The position numbers were made by a program, and so were the translations under genes. The notes beneath the pieces were generated by a model. The model was not told where the DNA came from, ran no database searches, and worked only from the letters and a program-made list of their open reading frames with translations. 64,000 nt of DNA from Pseudomonadota bacterium. Its GTDB lineage: Bacteria; Pseudomonadota; Gammaproteobacteria; UBA9214. The stretch covers positions 1 to 64,000 of the forward strand of contig JAWLAI010000010.1 of assembly GCA_041395565.1 (NCBI GenBank), written 5' to 3'. Positions 1-9,379 of the stretch are shown piece by piece (within the stretch, counting starts at the first letter, position 1; the number at the start of each line of letters is the position of its first letter).

Positions 1-312
1 CCAAGAAGAAACGGCATCAAAGTACCGCCCCACTCGCGGGTCTCTCGGGTTATTTCCGTCCAAATAGCCCAACGTTCGCACTCGAGCATCATGATAGGCC
101 GCGAAGGCGTTGTGAGAGCGCCGAATATAGGCGAGAACTACTTGTCTCCAACGGTCCTTGAAGGCTGCGCGAAGAGCGTTGTTCAGGAAATGATTGACTA
201 CCCAGTATGGGGCTTGAGGGAACTTGTCCGTCAGATCAGGAACAACCGCAGACCGGAACTCAGCGATACCGGGCGCGATGAGTTTGCTTAGAATCTCGGG
301 GTTCCACTGCAT
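1..312 (-). CDS. Hypothetical protein, N-terminal part, runs off left edge
   Basis: A reading frame on the minus strand opens with ATG at 312 and stays open for 104 codons to the left edge, so the C-terminus is outside the window. The product starts MQWNPEILSKLIAPGIAEF and contains aromatic-rich stretches such as QAPYWVVNHFLNNAL and RWRQVVLAYIRRSH. I do not recognise the family. There is no signal peptide or membrane segment. The coding sequence is visibly richer in A and T than the rest of the window and its codon use is more mixed, which suggests acquired DNA. No strong ribosome site precedes the ATG. Coding is supported by the length of the open frame and the protein-like composition only. 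Confidence 0.6.
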   Translation of the reverse strand, partial: MQWNPEILSKLIAPGIAEFRSAVVPDLTDKFPQAPYWVVNHFLNNALRAAFKDRWRQVVLAYIRRSHNAFAAYHDARVRTLGYLDGNNPRDPRVGRYFDAVSSW

Positions 313-348
313 GGCAATCTAACTACTATTCGACGGAGTGGGTAAACC

Positions 349-363
349 TGCCAACAGTTGGCA
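349..363. promoter_or_regulatory. 15-bp palindrome upstream of the partial left-edge gene
   Basis: TGCCAAC-A-GTTGGCA is a perfect palindrome lying about 37 bases upstream of the start codon at 312. Size and place suit a dimeric repressor operator. A second inverted repeat, AATTTCTA at 377-384 and TAGAAATT at 410-417, lies further upstream. No regulator can be named. Confidence 0.35.
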
Positions 364-445
364 AATCTGTATATCCAATTTCTATATATATGAAATCAGT
401 GTGCATATCTAGAAATTAGGCAGGTAGGCCGCTCCCTGCAGGACG

Positions 446-465
446 ACTAGTACATTCGTACTAGT
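446..465. repeat. Perfect hairpin ACTAGTAC-ATTC-GTACTAGT
   Basis: An 8-bp perfect stem with a four-base loop lies at the junction between AT-rich and GC-rich DNA. Each arm contains the rare tetranucleotide CTAG. It lacks a T-run, so it is not a typical terminator. It may be the end of a small mobile element or a recombination site. Confidence 0.35.
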
Positions 466-715
466 GCGCCCAACCGTGGCCGATACGAATCACCCATGCG
501 GGCACTGCGGCAGGCTGACGGGATGTCTGCCTGCGCGGGAATGACAACCGGGGTGTGCTGCGTGTCTCTGCGTCACTCATGCTGCGCTGCGCCACCCTGC
601 AGCGCTCGAGCTCCGCGCCATCCGTTGCGCCCTTCGCAATGCCCTTGCTGCAGGCGCGGCGGCATGACCCGTGGCGCATGCGTCCCGGCGTGTGGCGGGT
701 TATGCAATCACGCCA

Positions 716-1522
716 CTACCATTGCAATCCCAGCGCCCGCTTCCCCAGCACCGCGTCGTCGAACACCACCCGGGCCGGGCCGCCGGCCACGCCGTAGCAG
801 ACGTGCAGCGGCAGCAGGTGTTCCTCGCGCGGGTGGCAGTAGCGCGCGTGCGGCGCGTCCTCCCAGCCGGTCAGCCGCTGCGCGCGCCCGGCTTCGTCGA
901 GTTCGTGCGAGGTACAGGTCTCGACCAGCCAGTCCTGGAAGGCCGCGTTGGCGGGATCCGGCGTGCCCGGCCGGGCGGCGAAGAAGGCGCGCAGGTTGTG
1001 GAAGGAAAAGCCGGAGCCGACCACCAGCACGTTGCGGGCGCGCAGTCCGGCCAGCGCGCGGCCGATGCGGATGTGCAGCGCGGGATCCAGGCCGCGCACC
1101 AGCGAAAGCTGTACGCAGGGGATGTCCGCAGCGGGATACATCAGCTTGAGCGGCACGAACAGGCCGTGGTCGAAGCCACGCGCGGCGTCCACCGCGGCGT
1201 CGATGCCGGCACCCGCCAGCAGCCCGCGGACGTCGCCCGCCAGCGCCGGGTCGCCCGGTGCCGGGTATGCGATGCGGTAGGATTCCGCGGGGAAGCCCGC
1301 GTAGTCGTAGATCAGCGCGGGCCGTGCCGCACCGGTCAGCGTGGGCACGGACGCCTCCCAGTGCGCGCTGATCAGCAGGCAGGCGTCCGGCCGGCCGAGA
1401 TCGCGCCCGATGGCGCCCAGGAATTCGATCAGCGCGGCGTGGTGCGGCTCGCCCAGCAGCGGCCACGGGCCGCCGCCATGCGGCAGGAACAGGACCGGAC
1501 TCAGCGCTGCCCGCCCCGGCAT
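716..1522 (-). CDS. Class III extradiol ring-cleavage dioxygenase (DODA/LigB type)
   Basis: A 268-residue member of the LigB/4,5-DOPA dioxygenase family, cytoplasmic metal-dependent enzymes that open catechol-type rings. The family metal ligands are recognisable: LPHGGGP at residues 13-19, SAHWE at 52-56, a central FDHGLFVPL and a C-terminal HPREEHLLPLHV. The length is normal (E. coli YgiD is about 260-270). The true substrate cannot be read from sequence; the E. coli homologue acts on L-DOPA in vitro. It is the last gene of a short run gloA, DUF3617 gene, dodA on the minus strand, starting nine bases after the preceding stop. Confidence 0.85.
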   Translation of the reverse strand: MPGRAALSPVLFLPHGGGPWPLLGEPHHAALIEFLGAIGRDLGRPDACLLISAHWEASVPTLTGAARPALIYDYAGFPAESYRIAYPAPGDPALAGDVRGLLAGAGIDAAVDAARGFDHGLFVPLKLMYPAADIPCVQLSLVRGLDPALHIRIGRALAGLRARNVLVVGSGFSFHNLRAFFAARPGTPDPANAAFQDWLVETCTSHELDEAGRAQRLTGWEDAPHARYCHPREEHLLPLHVCYGVAGGPARVVFDDAVLGKRALGLQW

Positions 1523-1531
1523 CGGCGCATC

Positions 1532-1963
1532 TCAGTCACACTTCGGGCCGAGGTAGCGGCCCGTCATGCGGCTGCGCTGTTCCATGTTCATGGTACCGAT
1601 GGAGATCTTCATCACCATCTCGCCGGCGACGGTCCTGCCGCGCGACTCGAACCGCCCCTCGCCGGTCATGAACGGCACGCCCGTGCCGCCGTCGCATTCC
1701 ATGGTCCAGGCCACGCGGTTGCCCTGCTCCTTCAGGTCCAGCAGCCGGCACTGCTCGACATTGGCCATCAGGCTGACGGGATCGTAGCTGGCCTGGTCCA
1801 CACACTGGATGGTGGTCTCATCGAGCGGTTCGTTGGTCAGCGGGTTCACGCCCTTGAAGGCCATCTCCCACTTGCCCGGTTCCAGCGTGATCGCACCCGC
1901 CGGCAGCGCACAGGCCAGCAGCAGCGCACCCGGCAACAGCCGTCCCTTCGCATTCCTGTTCAT
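1532..1963 (-). CDS. DUF3617 family exported protein
   Basis: A 143-residue protein with a signal peptide (MNRNAKGRLLPGALLLACA, cleavage near ALPAGA) and the features of DUF3617: an early LEPGKWEM segment, two later cysteines (QCVDQ and QCRLLD), and a C-terminal SRMTGRYLGPKCD. The family is periplasmic and of unknown role. A GGAGG ribosome site lies just upstream of the ATG, and the gene starts 13 bases after the gloA stop, so it is probably co-transcribed with gloA. Confidence 0.8.
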   Translation of the reverse strand: MNRNAKGRLLPGALLLACALPAGAITLEPGKWEMAFKGVNPLTNEPLDETTIQCVDQASYDPVSLMANVEQCRLLDLKEQGNRVAWTMECDGGTGVPFMTGEGRFESRGRTVAGEMVMKISIGTMNMEQRSRMTGRYLGPKCD

Positions 1964-1976
1964 TTCATCCTCCGCC

Positions 1977-2363
1977 TCAGTGTTTGCCGCCGAGCAGCTC
2001 GATCTGGTAGCCGTCCGGATCCTCGATGAACGCGATGATGGTGGTGCCCGCGTTCATCGGCCCGGCCTCGCGGATGACCTTGCCGCCGCGCCGGCGCAGG
2101 TCCTCCACTGCCCGGTAGACATCGTCGACCTCGATCGCGATGTGCCCGAAACCCTGGCCGAGATCGTAACGGTCGGTGTCCCAGTTGTAGGTCAGCTCGA
2201 TCACCGTGCTGTCGCGCTCGTCGCCGTAGCCGACGAAGGCGAGCGTGAACTTGCCGTCCGGGTAGTCCTTCTGCCGCAGCAGCTTCATCCCCAGCACGTT
2301 GGTGTAGAAATCGATGGAGCGCTGCAGGTCACCGACCCGCAGCATGGTGTGTAGCAGTCGCAT
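1977..2363 (-). CDS. gloA: Lactoylglutathione lyase (glyoxalase I)
   Basis: Converts the hemithioacetal of methylglyoxal and glutathione to S-lactoylglutathione in the cytoplasm. The 128-residue protein shows the four metal ligands of the Ni-dependent bacterial type at the expected places: His5, Glu56, His74 and Glu122. The typical motifs LLHTMLRVGDL, GFGHIAIEVDD and FIEDPDGYQIEL are present. A GGAGG ribosome site precedes the ATG. The gene lies 209 bases downstream of argG, an order also known in Pseudomonas. Confidence 0.96.
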   Translation of the reverse strand: MRLLHTMLRVGDLQRSIDFYTNVLGMKLLRQKDYPDGKFTLAFVGYGDERDSTVIELTYNWDTDRYDLGQGFGHIAIEVDDVYRAVEDLRRRGGKVIREAGPMNAGTTIIAFIEDPDGYQIELLGGKH

Positions 2364-2572
2364 GTCTCAGCCTCCGCATAGCGGTTGGTTCAGCGTTCAG
2401 ACGGCCGGCGCGGGCGCGGTCCGCTCCTGCAGACCCTGCATTGTCCTGCAGGCGCGCTGCGCGAGCCCGAACAGTTTCGGCCGAATCGTGCGCGGACACG
2501 GCCCGCGCCGCCAGGCCCGCACGGACCCAGGCGCGCTTGTCCGTGGCAGCGAGCGCGTCGTTCCCACCACGT

Positions 2573-3790
<1,218 letters not shown>

Positions 3791-4221
3791 ACGTATATCT
3801 GCCCTGGCAGTGACCCCCGGACCGGGAGTGAAATTTATCTACTGGCTTCCGTCATTGCGAGGAACGCCGTGTCGAAGCGATCCCCCGCTGGCGGTCGCCA
3901 CATGTATTGTGACCTGCATTAATAGCCGACATGTTCTGAACGCCATTCCGGTCAAGCGAGCGCGAGCCGGAATCCGGAGCATAAAGCGCAAATCCGGGTT
4001 CCCTGGCCGCCACGGGCATCCTGCCCGCTCGCGACACTCGTACATCCCACTACATCGTGCGCGGGAATGACATCATGCTCCGCAGGACTTGTCACTGGAT
4101 TTTGCAATATTCAACAACAGATTGTTACGCTGGCCGCTCCCGGCTTCCCGCCTCCCGCGGCACTCATACAGCCTGAATACCGTGCCCGTAATGACGTGAT
4201 AACCGGCCGATGCGGGGCTGC
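3791..4221. repeat. Gene-less stretch of dispersed REP-like repeats upstream of argG
   Basis: About 430 bases without a gene. The DNA holds fragments of two widespread dispersed repeats: GTCATTGCGAGGAACGCCG with GTCGAAGCGATCCCCC near 3850-3890, and GGAATCCGG with GCGCGGGAATGAC near 3970-4072. Related pieces recur at 32.6-32.8 kb. The argG promoter must lie in the left part, but no clear -35/-10 pair stands out. Confidence 0.55.
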
Positions 4222-6885
4222 CTACGCCTGCGCCGGCCTGGTGCTGCGCCGCAGGCGCGAGAGCAGCCGCCGCGCCAGGTCGCCGAACAGCTCGGTCTGG
4301 GTCGGGTGCGGATGGATCGCCGCGCCGACCTGCTCCAGCGTCATGCCGCCTGCGACCATCATCACCGCCTCGCCGATCAGCGTGTCCGCGTGGTCGGCGA
4401 GGAAATGCACGCCCACCACGCGGTGCGTGGCCTTGTCGGCGACCAGCTTGATCAGGCCGTGGGTCTCGTGGTTGATCATCGCCTTGGCATCAATGTTCAT
4501 CGGCACCTTCACCTCGGCGACATCCATGCCCCTGGCCTTGGCCTGCTCGGTGGACAGGCCGACGAACGCGGCCTGCGGGCGCGAGAAGATCACGCCGCAG
4601 TCCAGGTCCTGGCTGTACTGCATGTCCTCGCCGAGGATGGTGGCGGCGGCGACGCGGCCCTGCTGCGCCGCGGTGTGCGCCAGCATCAGCCCGCCGATCA
4701 CGTCGCCGACGGCGAAGATGTGCGGCACGCTGGTGCGGCAGCGGCTGTCCGCCGTGACGATGCCGCGCTCGCTGGCCACGCCGGCCGCCGCCAGGTTGAG
4801 CCCGTCCAGCACCGGCCGCTTGCCGGTCGCCATGATCACGTAGTCCACGGCCTGGTTGTGCGCCTTGCCGGCGCTGTCAGTCCAGGCCACCTGCATCGCG
4901 CCGGGCGTGCCGGAGATGCCGTTGACCGCCGCGCCGGTCTGCACGTCGAGGCGCGGCTCGGCGACCAGGATCTCGGTGAGCGCCTGCGCGATCTCCGGCT
5001 CGACCTCGGCCAGGATGCGCGGCTGCGCCTCGATGAGCGTGACCTGCGCGCCGAAGTCCTGGAAGATCTGCGCCATCTCCACGCCGATGGCGCCGCCGCC
5101 GATGACGGCGAGTTTTTTCGGCGGCGCGGCCAGCGTCCATACCGTGTCGGAGGTCAGCACCCCGCCGCTGTCCAGCCCTTCGCGCGCGCCGGGGATCGGC
5201 GGCACGAACGGCGGCGCGCCGGTCGCGATCACCGCGGCGCCGAAGCTGATGCTGCGCGCGGCCTTGCCGGTCGGGACCGCCGCGCGGCTGTGGGGATCGT
5301 CGCTGTTGTTCGCGGTGTTGACGGCCAGCGTGTGCGCGTCGACGAACTGGCCGAAGCCCTGGAGGTAGTCGATGCGCACGCCCTTGTCGGTCTTGAGCGC
5401 CATCGCGCCGCGCGTCTCCAGTACCTGGCGCCGGTGCGCCTCCAGGTCGGCCCACACCAGCTTGGCCTTGTTGGTACCGGCCACGCCCAGGCGGGCGTCC
5501 TCGGCGCGGTCGCGCATGCGGTCGGCCGCCGCGCGCCAGGCCTTGGAGGGGATGCAGCCGCGCCACAGGCATTCGCCGCCGGGGAACGGTGCGTCGTTGA
5601 CCAGCGCGACCTTGAGCTTGTGGCCGACCAGGTCGCGCGCGCAGTCCTCGCCGCCCGGACCGCCGCCGACCACCACCACGTCGTAGTCCCACTCGCCCGC
5701 CGGGATGGCCGGCCCCCCCGGGCCGATCCAGTCGGCCGGCTGCTGCACCAGCGCCTTCAGGGTCTTGAGGAACAGCGCGACATCGGCGCCGTTGATCACG
5801 CGGTGATCGGCGGTGACGGTGAAGGCGCTGCCCTTCTCCGTGTTCGAGGCGATGGCCAGGATCGCGGCCAGGCCGGGCGTGGCGATGGCGTCGAAATGGC
5901 TGACGTCGAACATGCCCATGTTGGAGATCTGGAAGGTCGCGCCGGTGAACTCCTCCGGGTTGAGGTGGCGGGTGCGCGCCCGCGCCACCAGGTCCTTCCA
6001 ATCGTCGTTCAGCGCGGCGAGCTCGCGCGCCTCGCAGCCGCGCAGGATCGGCACCACCAGGCCGCCGTCGTCGGCGGCCACCGCCATGCCGATGTCGACC
6101 TGGTTGCGCTCGATGAGCTTGTCGTCGGGCTGGTAGCACCAGTTCATCTTGGGATGCTGCGCGATGGCGAGCCCGCAGGCGCGCGCGATCGCCACCGTCA
6201 CCGACACGCCGGCGCCCTTGGCCGCGGTCATCAGCGCGTCGAGGCGGATATGGGTGGTCACGCGGAAGGTCGGCATGGAGATCGAGGACGCCATCGCGCG
6301 CGCGATCGCCTTTTCCATCGACCGCATCGGCCGACCGTTGCCCGGCACGGGCACCTCGAACGGCGCCGGCGCGCGCTGCACGTCGGCCGCGACCACCACG
6401 CCGCCCGGACCGGAACCGCTCGGGCGGTCAATGTCGGTGCCGAGCTGTGCGGCGAGCCGGCGCGCCAGCGGCGAGGCCCTGTTTGCCTGCGGCCGCGGCG
6501 CGGCGCGGCGCGGTGGCGGCAGGCGCAGCGGCGAGGCGCTGCGGTCGGTGCCATGACCGGACGTTCAGCTTGGTGGCCGGCGCCGGCGCGGCGCTGCCCT
6601 GGCGGCCGCCGGCTTCGCCTGGCTGGCATCGACGGCATCGTTGCGTTCCACCAGGTAGGCGATCGCGCTGCCCACCGGCACCACGCTGTCGACCGGCGCG
6701 ATGGGCCCGGACAGGTAGCCGTCGCGGAACACCTCGACGTCCATGACCGCCTTGTCGGTCTCGACCGTGGCGACGATGTCGCCGCGCTTGACCGCGTCGC
6801 CGACGTTCTTCTCCCAGCTCACGATGACGCCTTCCGTCATGGTGTCGGAGAGCTGGGGCATCTTGATTACGTAGGGTTCAGCCAT
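4222..6885 (-). CDS. E2-E3 fusion: dihydrolipoamide acyltransferase joined to dihydrolipoyl dehydrogenase
   Basis: One frame encodes two enzymes of a 2-oxoacid dehydrogenase complex. Order from the start at 6885: lipoyl domain (residues 1-75, lipoyl Lys45 in ETDKAV), an Ala/Pro-rich linker, a peripheral subunit-binding domain (ASPLARRLAAQLG), the CAT-like E2 core with ADHRVING, then E3. The E3 part has the FAD loop GGGPGGEDCARD, the redox pair in GGECLWRGCIPSK, the NAD loop GGGAIGVEMAQ and the C-terminal HPHPTQTE. The E2 core runs into E3 without any stop, so the fusion is directly seen. A TGA at 6565-6567 interrupts the linker; the lipoyl part and the rest share one frame, so compensating indels near 6540-6620 are likely. 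Intact length would be about 887 residues. It follows the E1 genes and would act with them. Asn365 replaces the usual catalytic Asp. Confidence 0.85.
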
Positions 6886-6936
6886 GGTTTTCCATTCAGG
6901 TCAAGGCGCCACAGCGCACACAGAGTTAAAAAAAGC

Positions 6937-7093
6937 CTAGAACCTATCTCACAATTGGCACAAGCATTCCTACTTCGTCATGCCCGCGCAGGCGGGCATC
7001 CAGCAAACCCGCGCAATACTGGATTCCGGCCTGCGCCGGAATGACGAGAAACATGGCCGCCGCAGGATTTTCCAATTTCGAGATAGGTTCTAG
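6937..7093. mobile_element. MITE-like element with CTAG ends
   Basis: CTAG at both ends flanks matching terminal inverted repeats: AACCTATCTC-AC-AATTGG on the left and its complement with two changes on the right (16 of 18 bases match). The inside, about 110 bases, carries a palindromic repeat of the CGCGCAGGCGGGCATCC / GGCCTGCGCCGGAATGACG type and has no gene. The CTAG on both sides fits a four-base target duplication like that of IS5-type elements. It lies between the E1 beta and E2-E3 genes of the pyruvate dehydrogenase operon. Confidence 0.75.
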
Positions 7094-7140
7094 TACGGCC
7101 TTGATAAACTCTGGGTACTCTGTGTGCTCTGTGGTAAAAA

Positions 7141-8121
7141 TCAAATCCCGAACATCCTGCGCACGGCCTCGACCACGTCGTTGGCATCCGGCAGCGCGGC
7201 CTTTTCCAGGGCGTGGTTGTAGGGGATCGGCACGTTCAGCGCGGAGACGCGCACCGGGGCGGCGTCGAGCTCGAAGAAGCACTCCTCGTTGATGATCGCC
7301 ATCACCTCGGCACCGACGCCGACGGCGGGTTCGGCCTCCTCCACGATCACGGCGCGGTGCGTCCTGCTGACCGACTCGCGGATGCCCTTGCGGTCGAGCG
7401 GGCTCAGCGCGTACAGGTCGATCACCTCGGCCTCGATGCCGTGGTGCTCGGACAGCAGCTCGGCGGCCTTCAGGCACCAGTGCACGGAGATGTTGTAGCC
7501 GAACAGGGTGACGTCGCGGCCCGCGCGTGCGACCTCGGAACCTTCCAGCGGGTGGAAGTATTCCTCCTCCGGCACCTCGCCCTTCATGTTGTACATGAGT
7601 TCGTGCTCGTTGATGAACACGGGGTCGTTGCAGCGCACCGCGGATTTCAGCAGGCCGTAGGCCTGGCGCGGGTTGGACGGCGTGACCACGCGCAGCCCGG
7701 CGATACCCATGAACACCTTCTCCATGCGCGCGGAATGCTGCGAACCGAGCTGGTGCGCGGTGCCGCCCGGGGAGCGCACCACGATCGGCGCCGTGAGCTG
7801 GCCGCCCGACATGTAACGCACCTTGGCGGCGGTGTTGAAGATCTGGTCCATGGCGAGCCAGGCGAAGTTCACCGACATGATCTCGATGATCGGCCGCACG
7901 CCGAGGAAGGAGGCGCCGATGCCCAGGCCGGTGAAGCCGTTCTCCGAGATCGGCGTGTCGATGACGCGCTGCTCGCCGTATTTCTCGTACAGGCCGCGGG
8001 TCGCCTTGTAGGTGCCGCCGGCCACGCCGATGTCCTCGCCCATGGCGATGACCATGGGGTCGTTGGCCAGCTCCTCGTCGTGGGCACGCAGGATCGCCTC
8101 CCAGAACATGATCTCGGCCAT
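7141..8121 (-). CDS. pdhB: Pyruvate dehydrogenase-type E1 component, beta subunit
   Basis: A 326-residue transketolase-like beta subunit of the heterotetrameric E1, which with the alpha subunit and thiamine diphosphate decarboxylates a 2-oxoacid and acetylates the E2 lipoyl group. Typical segments are MGEDIGVAGGTYKATRGL, DTPISENGFTGLGIGA, VVRSPGGTAHQLGSQHS and the C-terminal NVPIPYNHALEKAALP. Its ATG overlaps the alpha stop in TAATG, so the two are translationally coupled. A close alternative is an acetoin dehydrogenase beta subunit, but the downstream E2 is a normal CAT-type acyltransferase, which favours pyruvate. Confidence 0.9.
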   Translation of the reverse strand: MAEIMFWEAILRAHDEELANDPMVIAMGEDIGVAGGTYKATRGLYEKYGEQRVIDTPISENGFTGLGIGASFLGVRPIIEIMSVNFAWLAMDQIFNTAAKVRYMSGGQLTAPIVVRSPGGTAHQLGSQHSARMEKVFMGIAGLRVVTPSNPRQAYGLLKSAVRCNDPVFINEHELMYNMKGEVPEEEYFHPLEGSEVARAGRDVTLFGYNISVHWCLKAAELLSEHHGIEAEVIDLYALSPLDRKGIRESVSRTHRAVIVEEAEPAVGVGAEVMAIINEECFFELDAAPVRVSALNVPIPYNHALEKAALPDANDVVEAVRRMFGI

Positions 8122-9113
8122 TATTCCACCCCGCCCCTGACCCAGGGGTCATTCTCGGCCAGCACGTATTTCTCCACGTCCGCGATGTGCGGCTCGGGCG
8201 ATTCGGTGGCGAAGCGGATCACCTCGTCCTCGATCTCGTCGAGTATCTCGGTATCCATATTCTTGTATTCCTTCAGCGTGAGTTTGCCGTCCTCGATCAG
8301 CCGGTCGCGCAGCATGATGATCGGGTCGCGCTTGCTCCACATGCGTTCCTCGGTCTTGGCGCGGTAGGCGTTGGAATCGGACATGGAATGACCGCGGTAG
8401 CGGTAGGTCATCAGTTCCAGGAAGTACGGTCCCTTGCCGCCGCGCACGTGCTTGACCGCCTTGACCGCGGCCTTGTACACCAGCTCGATGTCCTGGCCGT
8501 CGCACTGCGCCGAGGGGATGTTGTAGCCCGCGACGCGCTTGTACTGGTCGACCACCGCGGTGGAACGGTCGATGCGCGTGCCGATGCCGTAGAGGTTGTT
8601 CTCGCACACGTACAGCACCGGCAGGTTCCACAGCGCGGCCATGTTCAGCGATTCGTGGAAGGTGCCCTGGTTGTTGGCGGCGTCGCCGAGGAAGCAGATG
8701 CAGATCTCGTCGCCGCCCTGCATCTGGATCGCCTTGGCGATGCCGGCGGCGAGCGGGAACGGCCCGCCGACCAGCGCGTAGCCGCCCATGAAACGGTGCT
8801 TGACGTCGAAGATGTGCATGGAGCCGCCGCGGCCCTTGCTCACGCCGGTCTCCTTGGAGAACAGTTCCGCCATCACCGCGCGCGGGTCCGAGCCGGACTT
8901 GATGGCGTGCACGTGGTCGCGGTAGCTGGTGATGACGTAGTCGTGCCCGACCCGGGCCGCTTCCAGCACGCCGTGCGCGCAGGCCTCCTCGCCCGGGTAC
9001 AGGTGCAGGAAGCCGCCGATGTTGCGTTCGACGTAGGCTTCGTAACAGCGTTCCTCGAAGCGGCGCGCGAACAGCATCTCCCGCAGCAGGCGTATCTTGT
9101 CGGCGTCTTTCAT
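8121..9113 (-). CDS. pdhA: Pyruvate dehydrogenase-type E1 component, alpha subunit
   Basis: A 330-residue alpha subunit of the alpha2-beta2 type E1, first gene of the operon. The thiamine diphosphate motif is visible as GDAANNQGTFHESLN followed about 20 residues later by CENNLYGIGT; Ala replaces the second Gly of the usual GDG. The phosphorylation-loop-like region TYRYRGHSMSD, standard in E1 alpha, is present. Many gammaproteobacteria use the single-chain AceE instead, so this complex may be an additional or replacement PDH. The upstream 266-base gap is shared with a divergent aminopeptidase gene and carries a short remnant, GGGATCTGACCC at 9120-9131, of the repeat family seen at 15.9 kb. Confidence 0.9.
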   Translation of the reverse strand: MKDADKIRLLREMLFARRFEERCYEAYVERNIGGFLHLYPGEEACAHGVLEAARVGHDYVITSYRDHVHAIKSGSDPRAVMAELFSKETGVSKGRGGSMHIFDVKHRFMGGYALVGGPFPLAAGIAKAIQMQGGDEICICFLGDAANNQGTFHESLNMAALWNLPVLYVCENNLYGIGTRIDRSTAVVDQYKRVAGYNIPSAQCDGQDIELVYKAAVKAVKHVRGGKGPYFLELMTYRYRGHSMSDSNAYRAKTEERMWSKRDPIIMLRDRLIEDGKLTLKEYKNMDTEILDEIEDEVIRFATESPEPHIADVEKYVLAENDPWVRGGVE

Positions 9114-9379
9114 AGTGTAGGGATCTGACCCGGTGACTGCGGCGCACGGCCGCGGGCCGGGCGGTCACTGGTGGTGGTTATGGGTGTCTCGATCACGACT
9201 TTGCAGCACTCCGAAGTTACCGTTGCGGCAGCGCCCGCGCCCGTCCACGCCATGCCGGATTTCCGGCGTTCCGTGGCCGGACAGGCCCGCGCAGGCGCAG
9301 GCCGGTCTCGTGCACCCGGCTGGCGCCATCCCCCTGAATTGCAAGGGGACAGCGGTACCGGAATCCCGGCAAGCGCGAT

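Larger units (their letters stand above)
313..715. other. Gene-less stretch with AT-rich palindromes on its left side
   Basis: No convincing gene is seen. The left 150 bases are AT-rich and hold three inverted repeats (349-363, 377-417 and 446-465, the first and last listed separately). The right part returns to high GC and contains a fragment resembling the common dispersed repeat GCCTGCGCGGGAATGAC near 530-545. The change in composition near 470 looks like the edge of an acquired segment carrying the partial gene to the left. Confidence 0.5.

Noticed and set aside
671..2029. Open plus-strand frame of 452 codons
   Set aside because: It lies antisense to dodA and the DUF3617 gene, has shadow-frame composition, and crosses two real genes.
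4210..7044. Open plus-strand frame of 944 codons antisense to the E2-E3 gene
   Set aside because: Its translation is rich in Arg, His, Gly and Asp with no domain, as expected for a GC-rich shadow frame. The minus strand carries clear enzyme motifs.
7141..9113. Acetoin dehydrogenase E1 subunits
   Set aside because: AcoA/AcoB are similar, but no acetoin genes are near and the linked acyltransferase is the normal CAT type, so pyruvate or a related oxoacid is more likely.
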